Of a stretch of 64,000 bases of DNA, positions 45,320 to 55,908 are shown piece after piece. The stretch covers positions 1,220,165 through 1,284,164 of the forward strand of contig CAMXCT020003779.1 in assembly GCA_947184155.2 (NCBI GenBank), given 5' to 3'. The translations under genes and the position numbers were made by a program. The stretch comes from Cladocopium goreaui (Eukaryota; Sar; Dinophyceae; Suessiales; Symbiodiniaceae). Below the pieces are notes generated by a model that saw only the letters and a list, made by a program, of their open reading frames with translations, did no database searches and had not been told where the DNA came from. Each line of letters opens with the position of its first letter. Position 1 is the stretch's first letter.

Positions 45320-46860
45320 ACACTTTGAAGGAGAAAGAGGACTGGAAATGATTGCACACCAAAAACCAAGACTAGTAGAGTTTTTAAGAAAGAATAGAAG
45401 CGTGAAACTCAACATAAGAACAGAAGCACTCTTTGAAAAACCTGAATATCATGATGGAGGAAATGACATCGGCAGTCAAGAACTTGTATATGCTTTACCT
45501 TCAACCCGCTTCAATATCAGTAATGAGGATGAACTGACACAAGCATTAGAAGACAGTGTTAAACAAATCTTATTTCAAAATACAAAATTTAGAAGCATGA
45601 GCATCTAATTTACGCTTCAAAAAGATTTTATCAATAACCATTCATTATGACAGATATGACCCAACAAGGGCATGGAGATACATAGAACTAGCAGAATGGA
45701 TTAAATTAAAAAAGGCATGTATCAACATTAAAACCAAAGACCGAAAATGTTTTAGATATTGTATTCAATCGGTAGTCTATGACAAAATAAGCAAACGTCA
45801 CCCAGAAGAAATATTCTACTACAATAAACTAAAAGATGATATTTTGAACTGGGATGGTGTAAATTTTCCGACTGGTAATAGGGACATAGACAGATTTGAA
45901 GAGAACAATAAATTAGTTTCAATAAATGTTTTTGAACCTGATGACTGCTTAAATGATAATAAAATCATATTACATAGAGGCACTAAAAATACAAATGCCA
46001 AATATGAGATTGATTTATTAAAGGTCTATGATGAAGACAATAATTATCACTATGTTTTAGTAAAAAAACAAAAGTAGATTACTTAACTGTGAAAGCAACG
46101 CTAATACAAAGCAAAAACACTACTGTCACCATTGCTTAAATCCATTTCAATCAGAAAAGGCATTTAAGAACCATCTTGAAAAAGGATGTATGGCATCAGA
46201 GGGGCAACAAACAAATATGCCAAAGAAAGACACTTATATAGAATTTGAAAAGCATAATACTAAATTGCCTTGTCCTTTTGTAATCTATGGTGATTTTGAA
46301 TGTCTAACCACTAACTCTAATACTGAATAAAAGGGAACTTACGGCACCGAAGGTGCCCTAAGTTGCTCTGGAAGCAGTGCTCCCAGAGGAACTTACCAAG
46401 AACATAAACCTTGCGGTTATATGTTGAATGTTGTAAGCAGGATTGATAATACTTGCAAACCGTATTTATACAGAGGTGAGGATTGTATGAAACAGTTTGT
46501 AGAACAACTGACCGAAATTAAGAAAGATTTTTTTTAAAAAATGAATGTTAATAAACCAATGGATGAATTAACAAACGAACAAAAATTAGAGTTTAAATTA
46601 TCGTCTCATTGTTCCATCTGCGGCAAGAAATTTGAACCTGATGATGAGAAAGTCCGCGACCACTGCCACTTCACAGGCAAATACAGAGGCGCAGCGCATG
46701 TAAAATGTAATCTGGATTATTCATTTAGATATTTTAAAATCCCTATTTTCTTTCATAATCTCAAAAACTATGACGCTCACTTAATCATTGCCAGAGCAAA
46801 TGAACTATATAAACATAGAACTAAACCAAAACAAAAGAATAGATGTAATAGCACAAAACA
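45300..46860 (+). pseudogene. polB: Polinton-type DNA polymerase B, N-terminal and exonuclease part
   Basis: Three frames in series carry the expected order. 45,300-45,608 holds an N-terminal module (FEGERGLEMIAHQKPRLVEF, LPSTRFNISNEDEL). 45,615-46,076 holds YDRYDPTRAWRYIEL, KACINIKTKDRKCF and NWDGVNFPTGNRDIDRFE. Next come a C2H2-type finger (HYCHHCLNPF, FKNHLEKGC) and exonuclease motif I YGDFECLT near 46,290. After a stop and a 54-bp hairpin insertion follow EHKPCGYMLNVVS, an HNH-like module (HCSICGKKFEPDDEKVRDHC, YRGAAHVKCN) and Exo II FHNLKNYDAHLI. In-frame stops at 46,329 and 46,536 and shifts show decay. Confidence 0.85.
46334..46396. mobile_element. 54-bp double-hairpin mini-insertion
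   Basis: GGAACTTAC occurs at 46,334 and again at 46,388. Between lie two hairpins: AACTTA-c-GGCACC, loop GAA, GGTGCC-c-TAAGTT, then CTCTGG...CCAGAG. Removing one unit (54 bp, 18 codons) leaves the polymerase frame reading GTYQEHKPCG. It resembles the GC-rich double-hairpin elements described from some organelle genomes. The relation is inference. Confidence 0.75.
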
Positions 46861-47325
46861 GTGAGAAGTTCATAACCCTTTCATTTGGTGCCTGTCAGTT
46901 TAAAGACAGTTTCGCTTTCTTAACTGCTTCATTAGATAAGTTAGTTAGATTAAACAAATATGAAGGAAATCAAAAGATTAAAGATTGGGAAACTCGTTTC
47001 AGATATACAAGCACCAACCCATATATCAAATCTAAAGCTGATTTGAATTTGCTGACTGATAAGGGTGCCTATCCCTATGACTACATGAACTCATGGGAGA
47101 AATTCGATGAAATAAAACTACCAGACAAAGACAATTTTTACAGTCAACTATATGAAGAAAACATAACTGACAAAGACTACGCCAGAGCAAATATTGTGTG
47201 GAAACATTTTATCATGATTTGTATTTGATGACTGATGTATATTTACTAACTGATGTTTTTGAAAAATTTAGGGATATGTGTTTGAACTATTATGGATTAG
47301 ACCCAGCATATTATATCACTTTACC
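46788..47325 (+). pseudogene. polB: DNA polymerase B, exonuclease to pre-palm part
   Basis: After a frameshift near 46,800 it continues RIDVIAQNSEKFITLSFG, FKDSFAFLTASLDKLVRLNK, LLTDKGAYPYDYMNSWEKFD and, after another shift at about 47,213, [20 protein letters not shown] then [15 protein letters not shown]. It is then cut by the 5.5-kb insertion. Confidence 0.85.
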
Positions 47326-47334
47326 TATATAACT
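47326..47334. repeat. target-site duplication (left) of the 5.5-kb insertion
   Basis: TATATAACT, repeated at 52,847-52,855. The polymerase sequence resumes directly after the second copy, with a one-base frame difference. Confidence 0.75.
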
Positions 47335-47394
47335 TATGAAAGTTCAAGATAGGTGTGAAATAGTAAGGTTAAATCAGGTACGTTCAAACCAGGG

Positions 47395-47475
47395 TACGAA
47401 AGGTACGGTGGTACGGTGTGGGGTACGGTCTGAGGGTACGGTGTGGGGTACGGTCTGAGGGTACATGGTACGGTT
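47395..47475. repeat. GGTACGGT tract near the left end
   Basis: GGTACGGTGTGGGGTACGGT-type units occur here. The same GGTACGGT word builds the palindrome at 50 kb, and its reverse complement dominates 49,735-50,030. Confidence 0.9.
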
Positions 47476-47479
47476 TTGA

Positions 47480-49730
47480 AGGTGGAGTGGTAATTACGGT
47501 GTTACAGTTGAATGGTGCTGTGTTGCATCTTCATGGTGCAATATTATTATTGTTGTAAAAGTAAATAGTGACAAATGTGCATGCTATGGGCTGATATGGG
47601 ATCATATGGTATATGATGCAAGGCATACATGGTATGGTTGCATAGTAGATGGATGAGTGGTTGGATATCTCATACTGCGGTAATAGTGTGTCACACCATA
47701 GTTGCTTTCAGTTGGCTGTGTTGGGTTGTTTGATCAAATAAATAGGTGTCCAATCATGTACATCACAAACTATCCCAAACACAAGGAAAAAACAAACATA
47801 CCGATCACTGATAACTACAGAACATAAATTTGGATGGATATTGTCCTGCCATGCTCAAGCAGTGGTTGTATACTGTTTTACATTGTGGCGGGATGTGTTC
47901 CAGCACTGCATTGCAACGTAGATGAGATACGTCGTGTTGCTCTGTGATCACGGCTATGAAGTGCCGCAATACTGATGTCTAAAACAATTCATGAAACCTC
48001 CTCTGCCGCAAAAAAAGGAATTAGACTTATGGCCCCTATATTGATCCACGTGGTACAACTGTTGCGTCGGCTTGTTGATTTGTTTTTCCCCATGCATGCA
48101 CATACACGAAAGTCAGCAAGCGGTTTTTGGATCTTTTTAGCAGGTTTGCTTTTTTTCACGTTCACTACATATGCTTCTTGTAGCCAGCCTATTCGGCGAA
48201 ATCACTTCTGTTGTTTCAGAATCCCATGGTTTCCTAGTTTTGCTCTATTGAGGACCAACTTCATGTACATGTAGTTGTAGTACCGAAGCCTTTTGCTAGG
48301 GGCACTTTTCTAACTGTTTGATTTTATCTCAAGGGTTGACCAAGTAGCCAAAAAAATGCTACATGGAATAGAATTAAAGGGGTCAAGCCTCCAACCAATC
48401 AATGAGATAGTTTGCTTTGTTTCTGAAGAGTTTTTGTTTCTTCGGGTTATTTTTTGCCTTCTGACTTCGGGCCGGTCCCTTTGGTATTGTTTGGGCACTA
48501 TTAGAATTATTGATTTCCATCATGTTGAGCTGGTGTGTGGGCAGTGCACGCCCTATTGTTTTTGAAACTACATCCAAAATCTCAACGGTAGAGAAAATCC
48601 ATGAGCCCTGAGAACAAGGCGTTTGGGCAAACCGGCTGCTTTGGTGCTGTCGTTTTTCGGCGGTATATCAAAAAATATGCACATGCCAGCATGCAATCAA
48701 ACTGAAATCAAGGAAAACATGAACGCATCAAGGTTTGATCAGTGTTGATGCACATTGTTGTCTAGTATTGTTTGTTTTATTTTTTGCTGTGCTATTTTCA
48801 ACTGGGGAGGCCTCTAATTGTTGTGACTTGCCTTGTCTCAAACGAGACTGTTTCAACACTATCTATTTTGTCCATTCCGCTGTTGTGACGTGCCAAACTT
48901 ATGTTGCCATCGTTCGTGATCTGCGCTTGTCCAGTTTATTGAAACAATATTTTGCAGCGTGTTCGTTGCCAACCTTCCCAATGTGTAACATGTGTGAGGC
49001 AGCTGACAATAGATTTTTGGGATCGAAACCTGCTACACATTCTTAGCAAATATAGAAAAATAAACAAATTACGTGATCAAGTAAAGCATAGATCACGAAA
49101 TCAAAAATCAAGAAACATAAGAATCAAATAAAAAACACCCAGGACAAGATCTAGCAGTACACTGCAGCATTTTTTTAAATAAGTCTCCCATTTGCCCTGA
49201 TTGCACATCAAAAGTAAGATATGTATTATAAGTAAGCACACTGTGTGCCTCAAAAACTTTTTACAGTGACTCTCACTTTGAGAAAACCATGCCAAACTAA
49301 TCATTTTATGTAATCAAGCTGGCATAACCCAAACTGCGTTTTTTTTTGCAATACTGAGCTATAGGGTGCACACAAGGAAGAAAAAAAAGACATTCTGAGG
49401 GCCCTGGGCCGATCTACTTCGCCGGACTTGTTCATGGATCTTGACAAGAAAAAATCCGTCGGTGCAAGGATAGTTGGTTGAAGTTCAGGGTCTTTGGTTT
49501 GGATAAGGTGCCACTACATAGTATAGCCTGCAGTTTACAGCTAATCACATGCAACAAGATGTAGCAAGTAGCAAGGATCTTTCAAGCCATGGTATCAAAC
49601 AACACCATGGGATAGGCAATATTTGGCTTTCCTATTTGATAGCCCCGGCTCTGAATAGAGGGTTGTAGCTTGTAACTTGTTGTCCAATGTTCACGCACGA
49701 AAGCAAACAACATCTCCAACTTAGCCACCG
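47480..49730. other. insertion interior, no gene recognised
   Basis: A frame at 48,735-49,046 (+) has a hydrophobic start and several Cys, but no motif was recognised and it has no codon or context support. Nothing else stands out. Confidence 0.4.
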
Positions 49731-49734
49731 GCAA

Positions 49735-50067
49735 GCCACTGTACCACCGTACCACCATGCCACTGTACCACCATACGCTCGGACCGTACCACCGTACCCT
49801 TGGACCGTACCACCCTACCCTCGAACCGTACCACCGTACCGTACCTCATTAGCGTCGTGCCGTTCTGAGTGTACCAGCGTACCACCGTACCGTACCACCG
49901 TACCCTCGTACTGTACCACCGTACTGTACCTCATTAGCGTCGTGTAGGGCCGTGCCGTTTTGAGTGTACCAGCGTACCACCGTACCGTACCACCGTACCC
50001 TCGTACCGTACCACCGTACCGTACCTCATTAGCGTCGTGTAGGGTCGTGCCGTTTTAAGTGTACCTA
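49735..50067. repeat. CCGTACCA array with about 95-bp higher-order repeat
   Basis: Units of CCACCGTACC combine into about 95-bp blocks marked by CCTCATTAGCGTCGTG, seen three times (near 49,845, 49,930 and 50,023). Confidence 0.9.
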
Positions 50068-50175
50068 TTCATTCTAAGCTTAGGTACACTCAAAACGGCA
50101 CGACCCTACACGACGCTAATGAGGTACGGTACGGTGGTACGGTACGAGGGTACGGTGGTACGGTACGGTGGTACG
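49973..50175. repeat. giant near-perfect palindrome
   Basis: The left arm (49,973-50,067) and right arm (50,081-50,175) are reverse complements over about 95 bp with one clear mismatch near the centre. The loop is 13 bases. The arms include CATTAGCGTCGTGTAGGGTC and GTACCACC units. Such a structure can extrude as a cruciform. It sits in the middle of the insertion. Confidence 0.9.
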
Positions 50176-52400
50176 GTCCAAGGGTACGGTGGTCCGGTCC
50201 GAGTTTGCGGTGGTAAGGTGGAATGGTGGTACGGTGGTTCGGTTTTATGGTGGTACGGTTTTATGGTGCAATGGTATACATGATGCTACAATAATATGGT
50301 ACGACATACGATGGAATGGCAGAGTGATGATGCAGTATAAGATGTACACAATATATAGCACGGCACGGAATCACAAGAACATTGAGCAAAATAATAACTG
50401 AATCAAACTTTATATAACCTTATATTTGTTGGGGGATTTTGGGCCAAATTTAGGGGGTGTGGAACCAAACTCACTGCGCAAATGGATGCAAATGGTGGGC
50501 ACAACTGCAATTTCACTGGTCCCTGTGGATCCATGCAGAGGATAAGAGTGTCACTTGGGCACTGCCAGGGGTCCAATCCATGAGCGTTTGCTCAAGGAAT
50601 TCTAGGATGTGAGAAGGTCCTTATGGGCGAAGTGTGCCGTGATTGATGGATTCTGACTAATTTTCTGAGATAATGGTCCCATGTAAAATATGCTTCCATA
50701 TGCTTCCAAAATCTTTGAAGCATCTATCGGACCCACCCCCCTGAGAACGCGGGGCCGCCACCCACACCCAAACATTTTCTTGCAGAGTCTTGTCGGGGCA
50801 AAGCTAGAGTTGTTGACTCACATGCTTGGTGTTGGTGTCTAATATTTGAAAATATTTGTTGTAACGACCACTCAACCCAAAGCATGCATCATGGGGGTAC
50901 ACCGAGCATGCCTCTGTGAAAATGTGCGTCTTGTATCGTAGCGTCTTGTGTTTAAACCTTCGTTTGCTTTCTTGCTGATTACATGTCCTTTGGCTGCTCG
51001 ATGGATGCTGTCAGCCAGTAATCCGATTCAGATGAACATGTTTCCTTTTAAGGTTGACAATGAAAATTTTGGTGATGAGTGCTGTCTCCTCGCTACTCGG
51101 GGAAGATTGTGGACGTGATTTGCCACCCTCAAAGGAACTAGGATATTTTGAAACCATCCCCTGACATCACCGGTACCACCACCTCAGCAATACAGTCTCT
51201 ACACATGGTGCAATTACAAAACATCAGAGTTGGTGGTTGCCCTGAAACTCACCCCTAAAACTATTTGCACATGCAATGCAACAGGTTGATTTTTACCTTT
51301 CTTTTCTTTGCTCACTCGATATCACTTGATATCAAATGTTGATGGTGTTGTTGAGACAAAACAAGCCAAGTGTCCTTCAAATCGTTTACATGGGTTTTTG
51401 AAAATGTTAAACGTCCAAATAATTTCAATATTCTTACGTTTGTCAGTTTGTCCTCAAGCCACGCCCCGTGGCCCGGGCAAAACACAACTTGACACAAATC
51501 TCACCATGACCAAGCTCTCGACTACATGCGTTTAATCCACAGTGTGAAGCAATAAAACTGATTCGAATGGTTAATGGTACATCAAACGAAAACTCAAACA
51601 TAATTTGGCAAAAACAAATTTCTAGTAGGCTGCTGGAAAATCTGATCAGGACAATGTAGCGAAATTCGCTAGCATAATTCAGAACCAAAAACGTCTGAAC
51701 ACATATTTTCATGTATGTTCAATCAAACTGCCCCTGCAACCACTGCAACGGGAAGCAGTCGACATGGTAAAAAAAATGTAAAGAACATAAGATATCCAAA
51801 AATATTTGTATCAGCTGTTCGTACAGTTGTGTGCCGGTGTTCTGCCAAAAAATATATCACCCACCATCTTATCTGAATGAAAATTAACAGGTTTGAAAAT
51901 TCTCATCATCCTTGGAGTCAACAACCCATATATAATAGCCAACAACCACACCACTCAGGATTTATCGGTTTGATCCCAAAATCAATTGTCATCAACGGTG
52001 TCACCCTTGACAAACAAAATCACATCATCTTGAATGCATCAAGCTAATACACATAATTACAGTACAAACCAAGAACTGGAACATTCATAGCAACAGTTCC
52101 CTTCAATTTGCCTTGGTTTCCTTCCTTTGCCGCTGAGTACCAACAATATTACATTATTGCACCAAATTCAATCAACATACAGCATGCTGTACATCATCAT
52201 CATCATATACCAAACTAAATCCCATACATACCCTAAAAAACACAATCATCACTCTAAACAATGATAAAAGGTATCAGATGAGAATAGCATATAGACGCGC
52301 AGTACAGATAGATGAAAAACATTAAACATCACGTAACTTCAAGTGGCCTCCGAACCCACTATCAGTCATCAAATAGGTGATAAATATCTTTAGCTTATCA
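50176..52400. other. insertion interior, no gene recognised
   Basis: The GGTACGGT tract fades by about 50,300. The rest has only short unsupported ORFs. Confidence 0.4.
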
Positions 52401-52479
52401 AATGTCCTTTCTCACCAGGACATTATATTTATATATATTTATATATATTATATATATATGTATATATATATATATATTA

Positions 52480-52800
52480 TCGCACTACACCATCGCACCA
52501 TCACCTCCTACTACCGTACCATCGCACCTCCCATGCTACCATCGCACCTGCCACTGTATCATTCCACCGCACCTGCAACCGTACCATCGCACCACACCAT
52601 CGCACCTCACATCCTATCATCGCACCTTCCATCGTACCATCGCACCGTACCATCGTACCATCGCACCGTACCATCGCACCTCACATCGTACCATCGTACC
52701 ATCGCACCGTACCATCGCACCGTACCATCGCACCTCGCATCGTACCATCGCACCGTACCATCGCACCACCGCACCCAACCATCGTACGTACCCAACATCC
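52480..52800. repeat. ACCATCGCACCGT minisatellite
   Basis: Units CGTACCATCGCACC recur about twenty times close to the right end of the insertion. Ser/His/Tyr/Pro ORFs are artefacts. Confidence 0.95.
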
Positions 52801-52846
52801 ATCATACATCCCAAAACGCATTTACACCTATCTTAAACTTTGATAA

Positions 52847-52855
52847 TATATAACT
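52847..52855. repeat. target-site duplication (right) of the 5.5-kb insertion
   Basis: TATATAACT, matching 47,326-47,334. Confidence 0.75.
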
Positions 52856-53688
52856 ATTCTTGGAATGCCTTTTTATCATTGACAGGAGTTAGACTACAAC
52901 AAATACACATAAAAGAAATGTATGAGATGATTGAACATGGATTAAGAGGAGGAATGACACAGTGCTCCTTTAAGAAAGTAGAAGCAAACAATAAATACAT
53001 GAATGAAGATTATGATAAATCTAAACCTTCATCATACATAGGTTGTTTAGATGCTAATAACCTTTACGGATTAGCAATGTGTAAGAAACTGCCTTATGAC
53101 GATTTTAAATGGTATTACGGAAGAATGGATGAGAAGAGGGTAATGAAATATAATGATGATGACATAGGATACATATTAGAAGTTGATTTAGATTATCCAA
53201 AGGAACTTCATGATTTACATAAAGACTATCCATTGGCGCCTGAAATCATGTGTGTCAATGAGAATACGCTTTCACAAGTCCAAAAGGATATACACAAATA
53301 CTATTATGGAAAGGATGCCAGTGATGAAAAGGCAAATAAATTAGTATTAAATGTTATGGGTAAAAAGAAGTGTGTTTTACATATATCAGCATTGAAGTTC
53401 TATTTACAACATGGATTACGTCTTAGAAAAGTCCATAGAGCAATGAGTTTTAAGCAAACAAATTTCTTAAAACCATTCATTGAATTCAACACCGAAAAGA
53501 GAAAGAATGCCAAAAATGATTTTGAAAAAGATTTGTTTAAGCTAATCAACAACAGTGTATATGGCAAGACCATGGAGAATGTAAGAAAACATGGTGATTA
53601 TGAGATAGTCAATACGCCTGAACGCTTCCAAAAACTGGTAAATAAACCGCTATTCAAGCACAGGTATATCATAAATGAAGACTTTTAA
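52847..53688 (+). pseudogene. polB: DNA polymerase B, palm and fingers part
   Basis: The open frame resumes with YNYSWNAFLSLTGVRL and MIEHGLRGGMTQ. It holds polymerase motif A (YIGCLDANNLYGLAM, with catalytic Asp) and motif B (LFKLINNSVYGKTMEN), then reaches HRYIINEDF and a stop at the next insertion. Motif order and DANNLYG wording are typical of Polinton-type protein-primed polymerases. The motif C region (YxDTDS) expected next is not seen on either side of the insertion. Confidence 0.9.
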
Positions 53689-53690
53689 AT

Positions 53691-54840
53691 GGGTGTGAAA
53701 TAGTTTTAGGAATTTTTTTTTGAACAGGTTTGGGATTTTTTTTTGGATTTCTTGGCTGGTACCATTTGCCTAGTGTTTGCAACGGTTTGGAACTTGAATT
53801 TGTCATTTTGCATGGTATTTGCCACATTTTGGCATGTTCACCTTCCATTTTGCATGGGATGTTCTACATGTGAGCATGTTCACCCAAATATTTACAGATG
53901 CGGAAGCTTGGGATTAGATAAAAAGCGGGTGGGGGGGATTGAGGGAGGGCGCTAGCTATCTATCCAGCTAGCTAGCTATCTAGCTATCTAGCTAGCTATC
54001 TATCTAGCAAGCTAGCTATCTATCTAGCAAGCTATCTATCTATCTAGCTATCTATCTACCTATCTAGCTAGCTATCTTGCTAGCTATCTATCTACCTATC
54101 TAGCTATCTAGCTAACTATCTATCTAGCTATCTAGCTATCTAGTTTTCTATCTATCTAGCTATCTATCTATCTAGCCATCCAGCTGTCTATCCAGCTATC
54201 TAGCTATCGAGCTAGCTATCTATCTAGCAAGCTAGCTATCTATCTAGCAAGCTATCTATCTATCTATCTATCTAGCTAGCTATCTACCTATCTAGCTAGC
54301 TATCTTGCTAGCTATCTATCTACCTATCTAGCTATCTAGCTAACTATCTATCTAGCTATCTAGCTATCTAGCTTTCTATCTATCGATCTATCTATCTAGC
54401 TATCTAGCTAGCTACCTCTTTATCTATCTAGCTAGCTATCTATCTATCTAGCTATCTATCTATCCATCTATCTATCTAGCTATCTATCTAGCCATCTATC
54501 TATCGAGGTATCTAGCTATCTATCTCTCTAGCTATCTATCTATCTAGCTGGCTATCTATCTATCTAGCTATCTATCTACCAAGCTATCTATCTATCTATC
54601 TATCCATCTATCTATCTATCTATCTCTATCTATCTATCACATGTAATCCTGTCAGCTTTCCAGAGAAGGTTAGTTCGCAAAAACCAACTAATGTAACTTG
54701 GGTTTAAGTTTAAATTAAAAAAAGCGGGAGGGGGGGATTGGGGGGAGGGCGCAGCGCCTCCCCCCAAAGCAGAATGCAAGCACCTCTTCTCACATGTTAC
54801 GTTGCTAGTTTTCAAGAGAAGGTTGGTCATGTGATACTCA
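53691..54840. mobile_element. 1.15-kb simple-repeat insertion in the polymerase gene
   Basis: The left end GGGTGTGAAATAGTTTTAGG followed by T-runs matches the left end of the insertion at 14,907 over about 60 bp. Inside lie a truncated G-rich module, a TATC/TAGC array and a full G-rich module. The right border is not exact. The polymerase resumes as DFSDYPPEH, so about 60-100 codons including motif C are gone, meaning a deletion accompanied or followed insertion. No duplication was confirmed. Confidence 0.7.
53953..54640. repeat. TATC/TAGC microsatellite with higher-order period
   Basis: About 690 bp of CTAT, CTAG and variant tetranucleotides. A 150-bp pattern with AGCAAGC, ACCTATC and TTGCTAGC markers occurs twice about 220 bp apart, so it grew in large steps as well as by slippage. 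Confidence 0.95.
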
Positions 54841-54850
54841 GGGATTTTAG
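54717..54850. repeat. G-rich hairpin module, copy 2
   Basis: Matches 15,843-15,965: A-run, AGCGGGAGGGGGGGATTGGG, GGGCGCAGCGCC, C-run, AAAGCAG, later ATGTGATACTCA. A 40-bp stretch (54,640-54,680) is also repeated within it at 54,793-54,833. Confidence 0.85.
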
Positions 54851-55264
54851 TGATTATCCACCAGAGCATACAAACTATGATAAAACAAATAAGAAGGTAT
54901 TAGGCAAGTTCAAGGATGAAATGAACGGTAAAATAATTACTCACTTTATAGGATTGAAACCAAAGGAATATTGTTATAAAGTGTATGGTGACGAGAAAGA
55001 ACACAAGAAAAGTAAAGGAGTAGTCAAGCATAAAGTGAGCAATCAGTTAAGTTACAAAACCTATGACGAGACATTGAATAGAAACTGTAAAGAAGAAGTC
55101 AGTTTCAACACTATCAGAAGTAAGAACCATCAAATCTATAGCATTAATCAGACTAAGTATGCTTTAAGCAAATACGACAATAAACGCTACTGGTATTCAG
55201 ATTTTGAGAGTCTCCCGTTCGGACATTATGCCATAAAATATCTACACAATGAAAAGATGATTTA
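54842..55264 (+). pseudogene. polB: DNA polymerase B, C-terminal (thumb) part
   Basis: Reads DFSDYPPEHTNYDKTNKKVL then GKFKDEMNGKIITHFIGLKP, KSKGVVKHKVSNQLSYKTYD, FNTIRSKNHQIYSINQTKYA and ends near FESLPFGHYAIK. This is the conserved end of Polinton-type polymerases (KGV, IRS.H.IY and GH motifs). The first codons of the longer ORF (from 54,738) are repeat sequence. Confidence 0.9.
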
Positions 55265-55900
55265 AGATATATGCATATAAATAGATACGAACACATTTGA
55301 AATGGGACACATTGAAAAAATAGTTGCTGCTGGTTGAAATAATTGCTGCATCGGTTCAACAACACTGAAAAACTAAGTCAAAGAATGGCAAGACATAGAA
55401 CAGATTATAAATCTTATTTAAACAATAGAAATTCCCCAAAAACGCCGTCCTAACTCTATGAAATCGTTTGGTGAGTTCGGTGTTGAAAACTATAAAATGG
55501 TTCTTATTGAAGAATGCCCATGCCAAAACAGAAAGCAACTCAAAAAGAGAGAAGGTGAATATATTGAAAATGATAAGAGCCGTCTTAGCGGATGTTTTGT
55601 TGGTCGGACTTGAATGGAATATTACGATGCCACAGGAGAGCATCACCTTGAAGAAACGAAAGGACGCCAAATATTCAAATAGAGAATATTGAAAAATACA
55701 AAGAAAAAGACAAACAGCATCATGAGAACAAAAAACAAAATACAAGAACACTAGAAAAATAAAGATAATATAATGAGAAGAATTAAAAGTATAGAAAAGG
55801 AAACAGGGAACCAATAAGACAACAACAAAAGAAAGATACCAAAGAGACAAAGATAAAATAAATGCAAAAAGCAGAGAAAGGCGAAAACAGAAGAAAGAAG
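55264..55900 (+). pseudogene. GIY-YIG nuclease relic
   Basis: A KIYAY start is followed, after stops, by IGSTT at 55,350, then LSQRMARHRTDYKSYLNNRN, FGVENYKMVLIEECPCQN and KQLKKREGEYIEND. That order of motifs (IGST, R..H, Y, E) is typical of GIY-YIG enzymes of large DNA viruses and related elements. The tail contains EYYDATGEH-like and ENK-like pieces, the usual repeated tail, all out of frame. It could have been a homing-type nuclease. Confidence 0.7.
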
Positions 55901-55908
55901 AACAGTTA

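Larger units (their letters stand above)
47335..52846. mobile_element. 5.5-kb TIR insertion in the polymerase gene
   Basis: The ends are inverted repeats of about 25 bp: left TATGAAAGTTCAAGATAGGT then GTGAAATAG, right (reversed) ATCAAAGTTTAAGATAGGTG then TAAATG. A 9-bp TATATAACT duplication flanks it. Subterminal tracts on the left are GGTACGGT and on the right are, reversed, GGTACGAT. In the middle is a giant palindrome. No transposase was recognised. The motif GGTGTRAAAT at the ends also occurs at the start of the 53,691 insertion. Confidence 0.8.

Noticed and set aside
48735-49046. 103-codon ORF with hydrophobic start in the 5.5-kb insertion
   Set aside because: No motif, no splice or promoter context, and similar-length ORFs occur by chance nearby.
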